A stretch of DNA of 37,986 nt from Candidatus Hermodarchaeota archaeon (GTDB lineage: Archaea; Asgardarchaeota; Hermodarchaeia; Hermodarchaeales; Hermodarchaeaceae), in the NCBI GenBank assembly GCA_016839805.1, contig JAEOTO010000002.1, positions 1-37,986 of the forward strand, written 5' to 3'. This document shows, in pieces, positions 1 to 9,400 of this stretch (positions within the stretch are counted from its first letter, which is position 1; each line of letters starts with the position of its first letter). The translations under genes and the position numbers were made by a program. A model generated the notes under the pieces. It made no database searches. It saw only the letters and a list, made by a program, of their open reading frames with translations, and had not been told where the DNA came from.

Positions 1-246
1 ATAAATCTGCTTCAGAATTGCTTTTTCCTTCTCTAGACTTGGATTCGTGTGAGATCTTTTCCAGAAGGGACATATCTTGCACCGGAGATTGCAGTTATAT
101 GTTAGCTTGTGCCCACAAAACAGTGGAACCCTTATTCCCAGGAAGTTTGAGAATAGCCCACGATAGAGCCTCAGCCCTAGCCACAACGTTTCCACGTAAT
201 AGCGCGCGCTTTTTTCTTTATTGAACCAGTTGGAAACTCGCCTCAT
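1..246 (-). CDS. Radical SAM protein, N-terminal part (cut by the left window edge)
   Basis: The reading frame is open from an ATG at 246 down to base 1, giving 82 residues with no stop. Residues C52, C56 and C59 form the CX3CX2C motif (context TYNCNLRCKICPFW) that binds the 4Fe-4S cluster in radical SAM enzymes. About 50 residues with several hydrophobic and aromatic positions come before it. A GTGAT ribosome binding site lies 7 nt before the ATG. A TATA-like element at 284-293 on the same strand would give a leader of roughly 17 nt. The substrate cannot be told, because the barrel and any C-terminal domain lie outside the window. A 68-codon plus-strand reading frame over the same bases is a shadow. 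Confidence 0.85.
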   Translation of the reverse strand, partial: MRRVSNWFNKEKSARYYVETLWLGLRLYRGLFSNFLGIRVPLFCGHKLTYNCNLRCKICPFWKRSHTNPSLEKEKAILKQIY

Positions 247-671
247 CCTTGAAATCACTAGAAAATACATTTACAAATTCATGCTTATAAAAACATGTTC
301 GTTTCTTAGCATCAAATACGTTTTTGTTTTCCTTTAGCTCTGGCGTGCATGCCTGTTCTTAAATTCGTTTGCGAGTAGCTCAACTAAAAATAAAAAGTCT
401 CATTAATCTTAACTAAATAGCTATGGCTCTATTTATGTTTGAACCTTACCAAATTAAATACTCTCTACTAATGCATTTCATTATCATAGACATCAAGCTA
501 TTCAATATATGAAAAATGCCATCATCGGAAGGCAAGAAACGTTTTGAGTTTTATTGAAAAGTTGTGATTTATTGTTGTTCAACAGCCGGAACTTTAATAC
601 CCTGATTGTTCTAAGCGTTAAACTCAATTAACTCACAACACTGGTTCGGATACGAGAAGAGGCTTGAAGAA
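247..671. other. Intergenic region between divergent genes, no gene recognised
   Basis: This AT-rich stretch separates the leftward radical SAM gene from the rightward membrane protein. It holds the TATA-like box at 284-293 and an inverted repeat at 414-435 (arms TAAATAG and CTATTTA, 8-nt spacer). A weak TATA-like stretch (CTTTAATA, about 592-599) could serve the gene at 672. No coding frame with family resemblance, tRNA or repeat array was seen. Confidence 0.5.
284..293 (-). promoter_or_regulatory. TATA-box-like element for the radical SAM gene
   Basis: Read on the minus strand the bases are TTTTTATAAG, centred about 43 nt before the ATG at 246. Archaeal transcription usually starts about 25 nt after the box, which would leave a short leader still containing the GTGAT ribosome binding site. 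This rests on sequence resemblance only. Confidence 0.45.
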
Positions 672-1202
672 ATGGCACAAGATATCATCCCTAAAGTCAC
701 TTGGCGACACACTTTCTATATCGCAGGATTGATGTGTTTAGTCTTCATTGGAATTGACTGGCTGCACTTCTTTGTCTTTGGAACCAAGTTCACTTATCTC
801 CTCAACCCGGGCTCTCCAACGGCTGCCATTGATTTCGTTTTCTACATTTTAGTATTCGCTGGGATGGCTTTTTTGGTTGGGTGCTTAGTAAACTTCGGGA
901 CCAAGGATGTCGTTGTTGCTGGAATTCTAGGTCCTTTACTCTTTCTGATTGTAAACGGTTTTATCCTCTATGGGCTTCTCCTTCTAAACCCAGCATATGG
1001 TTCACAATTAATTCCCCATTGGCACTGGATTTGGGGTTCCTTTCCTGACTGGAATGCCATACTCCCTGAAGTCATAATCGGGTTTGTACTGTTATATCTT
1101 CAAAGTTTTCTCATCTTTTTCGTCCTTGCTCTTCCCTTTATTCTCTCGTCGAGTTTCGGTGGCCATGCCATTCGCGAAACAATGGGCTGGAACTTCCCCT
1201 GA
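672..1202 (+). CDS. Multi-pass membrane protein of unknown function
   Basis: The protein has 176 residues. It has about four hydrophobic stretches long enough to span the membrane: roughly residues 13-33, 50-70, 78-105 and 133-160. A tryptophan- and histidine-rich loop (context PHWHWIWGSFPDW) sits between the third and fourth. The C-terminus is short and polar. A purine-rich GAGG stands about 9 nt before the ATG. The gene stands alone, with an 80-nt gap to the acetyltransferase pair downstream. I do not recognise the family. The paired aromatic loops could suggest a DoxX- or DUF-type integral membrane protein, but nothing diagnostic is visible. Confidence 0.7.
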   Translation: MAQDIIPKVTWRHTFYIAGLMCLVFIGIDWLHFFVFGTKFTYLLNPGSPTAAIDFVFYILVFAGMAFLVGCLVNFGTKDVVVAGILGPLLFLIVNGFILYGLLLLNPAYGSQLIPHWHWIWGSFPDWNAILPEVIIGFVLLYLQSFLIFFVLALPFILSSSFGGHAIRETMGWNFP

Positions 1203-1282
1203 TAATATCTAATTTGAAGAAACAGAGATAAAGCCAAGGTTCTATCCCTATTATTATCAACGGCGTTCAAAGGTGAGACGCA

Positions 1283-1855
1283 TTGATCGAGGGTGAAAAG
1301 GTAACTCTACGTGGTCTTCAACTAGATGATGCTGGGACTATTCTTGCTCATTTTAATGATGTTGAGGTGCGCCAATATCTTGGACATCTTATCCCGATTT
1401 CAAAAGATGAAGAGCAACAATGGATTCGGAACACTTGGGAATCAAGACAAAAAGGCACAGAACACGTTTTTGGCATCGAGCTCAACAAAAACCAACAACT
1501 TATCGGAACCTGCAGCCTTTTTGATATTCACCAGATCAACCGGTCAGCGGAATTAGGTATTGCCATCTGGAATAAGCAATATTGGAGTAAAGGTCTGGGA
1601 CAAGAAGCCCTCCGATTACTTTTGAATTATGGCTTCTACTTCCTCAACCTCCATAGCATTTTCCTTATCGTAAACGAGGATAATCCACGAGCGATTCGCG
1701 CATATGAAAAAGTAGGATTTCAACACTCGGCTCACCACCGAGATGCACTCTTTCAAAATGGTATATACAAGGATACCATCTTAATGGATATCCTGGAAAC
1801 CGAGTTTCAACAACTTCATCCGCCAACTCTACCTCCTTTGAAGAAAGGTGAGTGA
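1283..1855 (+). CDS. GNAT-family N-acetyltransferase (RimJ/RimL type), copy 1
   Basis: This 190-residue protein has the layout of RimJ/RimL-type acetyltransferases, which move an acetyl group from acetyl-CoA to an amine. The N-terminal strand (VTLRGLQLDDA) is followed by an NDVEVRQYLG helix region, the central strand LIGTCSLFDI, the acetyl-CoA-binding turn in YWSKGLGQEALRLLL (about residues 98-112) and the late motif NPRAIRAYEKVGFQ. The start is a TTG preceded by AGGTGAG with a 5-nt spacer. The C-terminal tail (HPPTLPPLKKGE) is proline-rich and its last codons contain the ribosome binding site of the next gene. The next gene is a close paralogue, so the two form a duplicated pair in one operon. 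The substrate is unknown. Confidence 0.88.
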   Translation: MIEGEKVTLRGLQLDDAGTILAHFNDVEVRQYLGHLIPISKDEEQQWIRNTWESRQKGTEHVFGIELNKNQQLIGTCSLFDIHQINRSAELGIAIWNKQYWSKGLGQEALRLLLNYGFYFLNLHSIFLIVNEDNPRAIRAYEKVGFQHSAHHRDALFQNGIYKDTILMDILETEFQQLHPPTLPPLKKGE

Positions 1856-1856
1856 C

Positions 1857-2390
1857 TTGTTCGAGGGAACCAATATCCAGTTACGCGGGTTTGAACTTGA
1901 AGACGCAGCAACAATAATCAAATACTACAATGATTTAGATGTGCGTCGATTCTTAGATCATCCCTTTCCTCTTTCACTGCAAGATGCCGAACAGTGGATT
2001 CGTAATACGTGGGAAACTTCAAAAAAAGGCAAAGCCTACTTTTTTGCTATCGCATTAAAAGAAACCAATCAACTCATTGGAACCTGTGGACTATTTGCCT
2101 TAAACCGAATCAACCGAAAAGCAGAACTAATGATTGTAATTTACAATAAAAAATACTGGGGAAAGGGATTCGGCACTGAAGCCATTCGGCTCCTTCTTAA
2201 TTACGGGTTTAAACAACTTAACCTCAATCGAATCCTTTTATTCACCCATGATGACAACACTCGTGCCCAACATATCTACGAAAAAATAGGGTTTAAGCCC
2301 GGCGGAAAGCGCCGCCAGGCTTCGTATTTTGAAGGTGCCTATCACGATTTATTATTGTACGATTTACTAGCGTCTGAATTCCAAGAGTAA
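1857..2390 (+). CDS. GNAT-family N-acetyltransferase (RimJ/RimL type), copy 2
   Basis: This is a paralogue of the preceding gene. Both share the FEG/IEG-x-x-x-LRG opening, a W-I-R-N-T-W block, LIGTC, the K-Y-W-GKGFG-TEA-IRLLLNYGF acetyl-CoA site and a Y-E-K-I/V-GF motif. I chose the TTG at 1857 over the GTG at 1848 for two reasons. It lines up with the start of copy 1. It also leaves the AGGTGAG at 1846-1852 as a ribosome binding site 4 nt upstream, the same arrangement as in copy 1. The upstream stop TGA ends one base before this TTG, so the genes are probably translationally coupled. The product is about 177 residues. The gene is convergent with the ABC-2 permease that follows. The substrate is unknown. 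Confidence 0.88.
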   Translation: MFEGTNIQLRGFELEDAATIIKYYNDLDVRRFLDHPFPLSLQDAEQWIRNTWETSKKGKAYFFAIALKETNQLIGTCGLFALNRINRKAELMIVIYNKKYWGKGFGTEAIRLLLNYGFKQLNLNRILLFTHDDNTRAQHIYEKIGFKPGGKRRQASYFEGAYHDLLLYDLLASEFQE

Positions 2391-2391
2391 T

Positions 2392-3177
2392 CTATGCTTC
2401 AGCTCGTGAAAATAAGTATGTTCCTAGGACAATCATCGCCAGTGAGAATCCACTAAGCACACCTAAGGTGATCAATGGTCCGAGAAGACCAAGAAGTGGT
2501 GTGATGTATCCTGTAAGACAGAAACGTAGCAATTCGACTCCATAGAATAATGGGTCCAGTAACATTGCTATTTGAAGCGCTAGTGGAGCGGTGTCAATCG
2601 GAAAGAAGACACCAGATAACATGAATAGGGGCCACATCACAAAGGTCGTGATTAATTGGAAGGCATGGAAATCTGTTAAGGCAGAACCAATAGCAACGCC
2701 TAATCCAACGAATCCTGCAGTAATTAGGAGCATAACACCGATTGCACCAAAAATCCCAAGGGCAAAACGTAAATCAATGAAAAAAGCCCCTAACACTGTT
2801 GAGACGACTAAGATGAGAATTCCCTGAATAGAAGCAGTTACCGCACCTCCAAGAATCTTCCCAGTAATGATGCTCGTTCGGCTAACTGGTGCGACTAACA
2901 TTTCTTTGAAGAAACCAAATTGCCGGTCAAAAATGACTGAAACACCAGAAAAGACAGAGGCAAATAACAGGCTCATAGCTATAATTCCTGGGGCGATGTA
3001 CGTAAGGTAATTACCTCCGAGAGCTCCACCAAAGAGGCCTCCGATTCCAAACCCCAGAATGAGGAGGAAAAAGAAGCTTTGGGCAATTGAAGCAATGATT
3101 CGTGCTTTCGCTCGCCAAAATCGTTTCAATTCACGTAATAAGACCACATAAATTGCTTGTCCAGAAATGGGCTGCAT
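2392..3177 (-). CDS. ABC-2 type transporter permease (DrrB-like)
   Basis: This is the membrane component of a drug or lipid exporter. About 261 residues contain six hydrophobic segments in the ABC-2 layout. They are an N-terminal cytoplasmic region (VLLRELKRFWRAKARI), a first pair of membrane helices, the typical middle segment GFFKEMLVAPVSRTSIITGKILGG, and later helices ending near LLGPLITLGVLSGFSLAMIVLGTYLF. The frame extends upstream to 3216. I chose the ATG at 3177 because an AGGAG lies in front of it, overlapping the stop of the upstream ATPase gene, whereas the longer version would overlap that gene. Membrane permease, ATPase and PadR regulator lie in one minus-strand operon. The cargo is unknown. 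Confidence 0.88.
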   Translation of the reverse strand: MQPISGQAIYVVLLRELKRFWRAKARIIASIAQSFFFLLILGFGIGGLFGGALGGNYLTYIAPGIIAMSLLFASVFSGVSVIFDRQFGFFKEMLVAPVSRTSIITGKILGGAVTASIQGILILVVSTVLGAFFIDLRFALGIFGAIGVMLLITAGFVGLGVAIGSALTDFHAFQLITTFVMWPLFMLSGVFFPIDTAPLALQIAMLLDPLFYGVELLRFCLTGYITPLLGLLGPLITLGVLSGFSLAMIVLGTYLFSRAEA

Positions 3178-3193
3178 TTTCTTTTCACATCTC

Positions 3194-4426
3194 CTAGTGA
3201 GGAGTTGTTCCTCCACGAGCTTGACGCATCGTTCGAAATCGTCGGAACATTTGTATCATACTTCCAGATTCATCACGAATTCTGCGTCCCGTTACCGAAA
3301 GGAACACATCGTCAAGTGTTGGTTTGTGCATCTGAACTGACTCAAGCTCAACTCCAGATCCATCTACAATCTTAACTAACTCCGGCAGACGTTGACTAGC
3401 ATTGTCAACAAGTAACTGAATTTGCCGAAAATTCATCAATTGCTCCCCATGCTCTCCCATGGCTTTCATCACAGCTGTCATCTTTTCTGGATCCTTAGGC
3501 ATTGAGGGAAGACTTCCACCACTGCCAGCCATCGAAGGCATCATACCATCCATACCTCCACCTCCAGCCATACCTCGCATCCTTTGCATTATTTGCATCA
3601 TTTGGCTCATGCCAACTTGGTTATTAGTTCCAGACACAGGAAGTGCACTCTGAACCCATTCAAGCTGATTAAGCCTAGGCAGCATTTTCTTAGCATCTGA
3701 TGGTTCCTTGAAAGTGAGTCCAACCACATCGCCTTTCAGAGTTGCCTTCAAATTTTCTGTAGTATCTAAAGCAACAATCTTACCAAAATCGATAATTTGG
3801 ATTCGGTTACACAGATGATCGGCTTCCTCAGTGTAATGCGTTGTCAGAATTATAGTAACGTTTTGTTCTTGATTGAGTTTCAGAATATAATCCCAGATAG
3901 CCCGTCGTGTCTGCGGGTCAAGTCCAAGTGTTGGTTCATCAAGGAATAATACCTTGGGGTAATGAAGAAGTCCTCGGGCAATTTCAAGTCGACGTTTCAT
4001 TCCACCACTATAGGTCTTCACGAATGCATCTACTCGGTCAGTTAATTGAACCACTTTTAGAATCTCTTCGATTCGTTCTTTGCGTTCCTTCTTAGTAAGA
4101 CCATAGAGCCGTCCATGAAAATCAAGGTTCTCACGACCAGTTAATTCGGTATCAAGCGTTGGATCCTGAAATACGAACCCGATGCTACGACGAACCGAAT
4201 CGGGATCTTTGTGGATGTCATGTCCATTGATTGTTGCTGTTCCACTTGTTGGTCTTAATAGTGTGGCTAACATATTGAGGGTCGTGGTTTTTCCAGCCCC
4301 ATTTGGACCCAAAAAACCAAAGATTTCACCCTCTTCAACCGTGAATGAAATGTTGTCCACGGCTGTGAGACTGCCGTTGAAGACCTTGGTGAGTTCTTTC
4401 ACTTCAATAATACTAATTCTGTTCAC
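3194..4426 (-). CDS. ABC transporter ATPase (DrrA-like) with Met/Gly-rich insertion
   Basis: This protein hydrolyses ATP to power the adjacent ABC-2 permease. Residues 1-230 are a complete nucleotide-binding domain. Walker A is GPNGAGKTT at 40-48, the Q-loop lies in FVFQDPTLD, the signature is YSGGMKRRLEIARG, Walker B is VLFLDEPTLGLDP, and the switch histidine is in TTHYTEEAD. The C-terminal domain is typical of DrrA-type subunits except for an insertion near residues 273-331. There about 15 methionines fall within 59 residues, together with glycine and serine runs. The full length of 410 residues exceeds the usual 300-330 of this family, and the insertion explains much of the excess. The PadR gene ends 16 nt upstream. 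The exported compound is unknown. Confidence 0.93.
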   Translation of the reverse strand: MNRISIIEVKELTKVFNGSLTAVDNISFTVEEGEIFGFLGPNGAGKTTTLNMLATLLRPTSGTATINGHDIHKDPDSVRRSIGFVFQDPTLDTELTGRENLDFHGRLYGLTKKERKERIEEILKVVQLTDRVDAFVKTYSGGMKRRLEIARGLLHYPKVLFLDEPTLGLDPQTRRAIWDYILKLNQEQNVTIILTTHYTEEADHLCNRIQIIDFGKIVALDTTENLKATLKGDVVGLTFKEPSDAKKMLPRLNQLEWVQSALPVSGTNNQVGMSQMMQIMQRMRGMAGGGGMDGMMPSMAGSGGSLPSMPKDPEKMTAVMKAMGEHGEQLMNFRQIQLLVDNASQRLPELVKIVDGSGVELESVQMHKPTLDDVFLSVTGRRIRDESGSMIQMFRRFRTMRQARGGTTPH

Positions 4427-4442
4427 ATCTCCTAATATTTGG

Positions 4443-5048
4443 TTATCTTGGGGAATCGTTCTTCAGATTTTGAATTAATTTCTTTACAAGGTGTATTGCT
4501 TGCTTCACCGTCTTTTCGTGGTCCTTAAGAAGATCAAGACGATGCTGAAGCAGTGCAATGCCCTTTTCGGGTTTTGAAACTGCCTTATCAGGAAGCATAG
4601 CCACTTCGTTAAGAAACAGTTTTACGTTTTCCAGTTTAGCTAATGCCTTATCCACATCGAAAGCGGGTGGATGTGGAAAATGTGGTCCACCATGTGCACC
4701 AAGAATATTCCTCATAATAACGACAAATCGTGCATGCTGTAACGCTGCTTTCTCTAAATCCGCTCTACCCTTCGAACATAACTTATAGACGATTCGACGT
4801 CGGCCTTCCTGATCTACTTCCTTCCCTGCAATCAATCCGTGTTCATGTAAATCATGAAGGATAGGATAAATAGTACCTGGAGAAGGCCGCCAACCATCAC
4901 TCGCATCCGACAACACCTGAAGGATTTCATAGCCATATCGTGGTTGTTCCGCTAACAAGGCGAGAACGATGCCCCGCAAGTACCCCTTACCTAGCTTCTT
5001 CACCGCGTGTCGAAGAGCAGGTGGTTGTTCACGTCTAATTGAAGTCAA
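4443..5048 (-). CDS. PadR-family transcriptional regulator
   Basis: This is a DNA-binding regulator of 201 residues. The N-terminal winged helix (about residues 22-95) shows the family pattern: YLRGIVLALLAEQPRYGYEILQVL, then PSPGTIYPILHDLHEHGLI and a basic wing (DQEGRRRIVYKL). A long helical C-terminal part (about 105-195) would form the dimer and effector region. The start is a TTG. It is the first gene of the operon with the ABC ATPase and permease, the usual setting for PadR repressors of drug-responsive exporters. Two dyads at 5081-5095 and 5097-5111, in its own promoter, are candidate operators, so autorepression is likely (inference). Confidence 0.92.
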   Translation of the reverse strand: MTSIRREQPPALRHAVKKLGKGYLRGIVLALLAEQPRYGYEILQVLSDASDGWRPSPGTIYPILHDLHEHGLIAGKEVDQEGRRRIVYKLCSKGRADLEKAALQHARFVVIMRNILGAHGGPHFPHPPAFDVDKALAKLENVKLFLNEVAMLPDKAVSKPEKGIALLQHRLDLLKDHEKTVKQAIHLVKKLIQNLKNDSPR

Positions 5049-5080
5049 GATGGGTAGCTCTTTTATGTCGTTAAGAGAAA

Positions 5081-5111
5081 TATCGGAATCCGATAGTATC
5101 GCTTTCCGATA
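5081..5111. promoter_or_regulatory. Twin dyad operator candidate upstream of the PadR gene
   Basis: Two 15-nt dyads stand side by side with one base between them: TATCGGAATCCGATA (5081-5095, arms of 7) and TATCGCTTTCCGATA (5097-5111, outer arms of 5). Both begin TATCG and end CGATA, so they are also direct repeats with a 16-nt period. They lie 33-63 nt before the TTG start. On the minus strand they overlap a T-rich TATA-like stretch (CTTTTTAT, about 5109-5116). A protein bound here would block the promoter. PadR is the obvious candidate. Confidence 0.6.
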
Positions 5112-5154
5112 AAAAGTTTTTGCTTAGCGCATTTCTAGCATTAATTGAGGATTC

Positions 5155-6141
5155 TCATAACGGGCAGTCTGTAGGTCCTGGTTCGTCAAGAATAAGGTCT
5201 GTGTAAGATTGGTTTTCAGGAAGTGCTAAGAAGGTGCGTAATCGATTTCGGACAGCATTAATGGATGGAAAGCTAGTGGGACCAGGGGTTTCCACATTGA
5301 AGGATGCACTAGATGATGCGAAGAAAGCCGACCATAATGGCCGTCCAGTTTGTTGTAGCTCAATGAGAAAACTAATCGAAAACGTATCTCCGCTTCCAGT
5401 GAAATCCACAATGGTTCGAGAGGGAATAGCAGGAACTTTCTGTAACTGTTGGTTCTGGTAAAGGTATGAACCATGTTGACCATGGGTAATGAGGATGATT
5501 TTACAGCCAGCCTTATGAGCTTCCTCGGCTCCCTTTTCAACAGTGGTTGCTCCAGTTAGTTGACAAATCTCATCAACATCCGCTTTCAATACATCAATGC
5601 ACGAGGCATACTCTGAGAAAGCCTCCCATTGGCAAGATATAATGTGATGGTTTTGATCAGAAATACGGCGTCGAATGAATCCTTGTGCATCCACAGAAAT
5701 ATTCACGCCCTGATTCTTTCCAACTGGAATGATCTCTGAATCGACTTCTTGTAACACTGGACTAAGATGCATCCAAGCAGTATCCCAAAATGGTTCGGGT
5801 ATATCAGTTACCTTGATAGGCTCTGCAATTCGTTCTGCTTCCTGGCTACGATCTCCATTCGAGGTATAAACATTGACAAATTGGGTCGTTTCTTTTCCTT
5901 CCAGTACACCTTCAAGATTCAGGCCGGAGCTTCGTAATAGTCCATAATATTCAGCAGGGAATTCTTTGCCAATTCGTGAAACGATTGCTACTTGTTTCAC
6001 ACCTAGAGCGGGTGCAACCATCGCATACGCGGGTGGACCACCCAATGCAAAACGTTCCTGACCTCCAACTACAATACGATCCACAGTGATATGACCGATA
6101 ATCACTAGATCATAGGTTTTTGATTGCTTTTTATCACGCAC
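5155..6141 (-). CDS. PfkB-family carbohydrate/nucleoside kinase
   Basis: This kinase transfers phosphate from a nucleoside triphosphate to a sugar-like or nucleoside hydroxyl. The N-terminus has DLVIIGHITVDRIV and the PfkB signature-1-type FALGGPPAYAMVAPALG. The C-terminal region has signature 2, VDFTGSGDTFSISFLIEL, with the catalytic aspartate at residue 252 counted from 6141. The frame runs back to a TTG at 6243. I prefer the GTG at 6141 because GGTGA lies 7 nt before it and the extra 34 residues match nothing in the family. The length of 328 residues is normal. The substrate is undetermined; ribokinase-, inositol- or nucleoside-kinase activity are all possible. The gene lies between the PadR promoter and the divergent PAS gene. 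Confidence 0.88.
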   Translation of the reverse strand: MRDKKQSKTYDLVIIGHITVDRIVVGGQERFALGGPPAYAMVAPALGVKQVAIVSRIGKEFPAEYYGLLRSSGLNLEGVLEGKETTQFVNVYTSNGDRSQEAERIAEPIKVTDIPEPFWDTAWMHLSPVLQEVDSEIIPVGKNQGVNISVDAQGFIRRRISDQNHHIISCQWEAFSEYASCIDVLKADVDEICQLTGATTVEKGAEEAHKAGCKIILITHGQHGSYLYQNQQLQKVPAIPSRTIVDFTGSGDTFSISFLIELQQTGRPLWSAFFASSSASFNVETPGPTSFPSINAVRNRLRTFLALPENQSYTDLILDEPGPTDCPL

Positions 6142-6366
6142 CCAGGATTCACCAGAAATATTTGATATTCCTTTGTGGTAGTTACTCCATATATTGCTTT
6201 TTTTTAAGAATACTGAAAGGCGATTTAGTGATAAACGAGCCAACGATGGTCTTTACCCCAAAGGCTCGCCCAATCACCACGTTTTAGTTTCAACACTGTT
6301 GGTTTTTGTCATTCAGACGACCTAAACTTTCTTGTCTTTTGCATCTTTTCATCGAAAGAGCTATTT

Positions 6367-6376
6367 GTTATATATG
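6367..6376 (+). promoter_or_regulatory. TATA-box-like element for the PAS protein gene
   Basis: A TGTTATATATGAG stretch about 100 nt before the PAS gene is the best TATA-like match in the 333-nt divergent region. It would imply a leader of about 75-80 nt. The gene also has an AGGTGA ribosome binding site at 6463-6468. The match is by eye only. Confidence 0.3.
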
Positions 6377-6474
6377 AGAGGGTAGTTGAGAGCGTCGGTG
6401 TAACCTGGGGAACGAAAGGTGTGCACACATTGGGATTAACAATCTCCACCGAGCTCAAATAAGGTGAATTAAGA

Positions 6475-9400
6475 ATGCCTTCAGATGAGCAAACCTTATC
6501 ATCAGAGAAAAATACTTCTGCATCAGTTTTTGAGACGATTGCCCGTCAAGCTCCTCTTGGGGTTATCGTGATTCAAGATGAAAAGGTTCTGTATGCAAAT
6601 GAGGAACTTGCCCAGCTCATCGGTTATTCCTTAAAAGATATCCGCAAAATGACAGCAGATGATTTTCTAACATTTGTGGCAGATGCTGATAAAATCGAGG
6701 CTAGTCGGAGACTCAAATCAGCTGTTGCGGGTGACGTTAAAACAAAATTCTATGACCTCCGTGTGAAAGATAAACAAGGAAAATCCCGTTGGCTCCAAAT
6801 TTTACCACGCCTAATTACAGTGGACGAAAAACCTGCAATTCTGGCTATGGTCATCGATGCAACTGAACCAAAACGAATTGAAAACGCCTATCGAGAACTT
6901 GTTGACCACTCACTTCAAGGACTAATTATCATCCAGGATATGAAAGTGGTTTTTGCAAATCAAGCCTTCGCAGATATTAGTGGCTATACTATCGAAGAAA
7001 TGTTTGCACTCACTCTCAAAGAGGTTCAAGCTATTGTTCATCCGGATTATCAGGCCCGGGTTTGGGGGCGAATGCGGGATCGCTTAGAGGGGAAGGATGT
7101 TCCCTCTCATTATCAGTTTAAAGGGATTCGTAAAGATGGTGAAGAGCGTTGGGTGGAGATGTATGCGACGGTTATCCAGTACAATGGCCAACCTGCTATT
7201 CAAGCAACCTTCATCGATGTTACCGAACGTCAAGAAGCGGATACCAGGCTCCAAGAATCGGAATTACGTTATCGCGGTCTCTTTGATGAAATCCCCACTG
7301 GTCTTTATCGAACAACGGGTGATGGCAAAATCATCGATGCTAATCCTGCCCTTGTTGCACTTTTAGGTGCGAAAGATAAAGACGCCCTTCTCGAAATGAA
7401 TGCTGCTGATTTTTATGTGGATCAAAAAGAGCGTAAACAATGGCATGAGCTGATGGCTCAAGAGGGCATTGTATCGGGACATGAAGTGCAATTCAAACGC
7501 CTAGATGGAAAAACCATCTGGGTCCGTGATAGTTTCCGTGCTATCCGAGATGAAAAAGGAAATGTTATTCATTTTGAAGGTTCTTTAGAAGACATCACTG
7601 AAAGAAAACGTGCAGAAATTGCACTTCGCGAACGAGAACAACGGTATCGTGCTTTATTTGAGCGAACCAATGATGCGGTGTTTATTCTCTCGCTAGATTT
7701 GAAACACTTAGATGCCAATCAACAGGCTGCAGACATGCTCGGATATACGCGCGATGAACTCATAGGTATGCCAGTTGACGAAATTGTCGCTCCTAAAGAA
7801 TACGACGACAGCAAGCGAATACTTCGGGCTTTATTAGCCGGTGACCCTGTGCCTGTTTATGAAAGAATAGTTCGAAAAAAGAATGGCGAGGAATTCCCTG
7901 TTGAAGTTAATGCGGCTTTAGTCTTTGATGCTGAAGGTGATCCACTTCATATTCAAAGTGTAGTTCGGGATATCACTGAACGTAAACAGGCTGAACTGGC
8001 TCTCAGAGAAAGTGAGGAGAAATACCGAACTCTTGTTGAAACCTCACCTGACTCGATCACCGTTACTGATCTTGAAGGCAAGATAATTATGGTGAATCAA
8101 CAGGCTCTGAAGCTTTATGGTGTTGAAGACGAAAAAGAGCTAATTGGTGTTTCGGCATTCGAGCTCATTGTCCCCGAAGATGTTTCAAGAGCAATGGAGA
8201 ATCTACAAAAGACATTGCAAGAAGGCCATTCAGGTACCCTTGAATATACCTTGATACGTCGAGATGGCACACGTTATCCCGCTGAATTGAATGCCGCACT
8301 TTTTAAGGATGCAGAAGGAAATCCCACCGCTTTCATTGGTGTTATTCGTGACATTAGTGAACGAAAAGAGGCAGAAGCGAAATATCGAAGTCTATTTGAT
8401 AGCGTTCCAATCGGATTATTCCGAACAACGCCAGATGGAACCATCCTGGATGTGAATCCTGCGCTAATAGGAATGCTCGGTTTCGAGCAAAAAGAAAAGC
8501 TTCTCGAACGTAAGGCCTCAAGCTTTTATGTTAATCCCAAAGATCGCAAACATTGGGAAACAGCTGTTGCGCGTGAAGACGTTGTGACAGGTGTTCATGC
8601 AGAATTTCAACGAGAAGACGGGGAGAAAATTTGGGTCGAATTGGCAGCACGCGCTCTTCGGGACAAAGATGGAAACGTTGAATGCTACGAAGGAACTCTA
8701 GAGGATATCACTGACCGAAAACTCAGCGAAGATGCAGTCCGTGAATCCGAAGCTAAATATCGAGCTCTAGTCGATCAGTCTCTCCAAGGACTAGTGATTT
8801 ATCAGGACAATCGGATTGTCTTCGCAAATCCTATTATTCAAGATGTAATTGGTTTGACCTCTGAGGAATTTTCTAAGTTGAATCCTGAAGCAGTATGGGG
8901 TCTCCTTCATCCGGATGATTTAGAGTGGGTACAACAACGCTTTGAGGACCGTATGAAAGGGATTGAGGTTCCTGATCGATACACAGTACGAGCAATAGCT
9001 TCTGGTGGTCGACCTCTATGGATTGAGGTCTGGGTAAAGGTTATTGAGTACCTCGCTAAACCAGCGCTCCAGGTTTCTCTCATAGATGTTACTGAAAGAA
9101 TGCGAGCTGAGCAAGCCCTTAAAGAATCCGAAGAAAAATATCGAAACCTTGTCGAGCAATCACTATACGGCATTGTCATTTCACAGGGCGTTCCGCCTCG
9201 AATTTTCTTTGCCAATGAAGCCTTTGCACATATCATCGGTTACACAGTTGAGGAAATTCTTGCTTTTTCACCCAAGAAAATTCAAAATCTTATTCATCCG
9301 AATGACCAGGAACTCGTTATGGAGCGAGTTAAATCTAGACTTACTATAGAAACTACGCCCCAACAATACGAATATCGGATGATTCGAAAGGATGGAACGG

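Noticed and set aside
18..224. 68-codon plus-strand reading frame at the left edge
   Set aside because: The opposite strand encodes a clear radical SAM N-terminus with CX3CX2C over the same bases, so this frame is a shadow.
6142..6243. N-terminal extension of the PfkB kinase from a TTG at 6243
   Set aside because: The extra 34 residues match nothing in the family and the GTG at 6141 has a GGTGA site 7 nt upstream.
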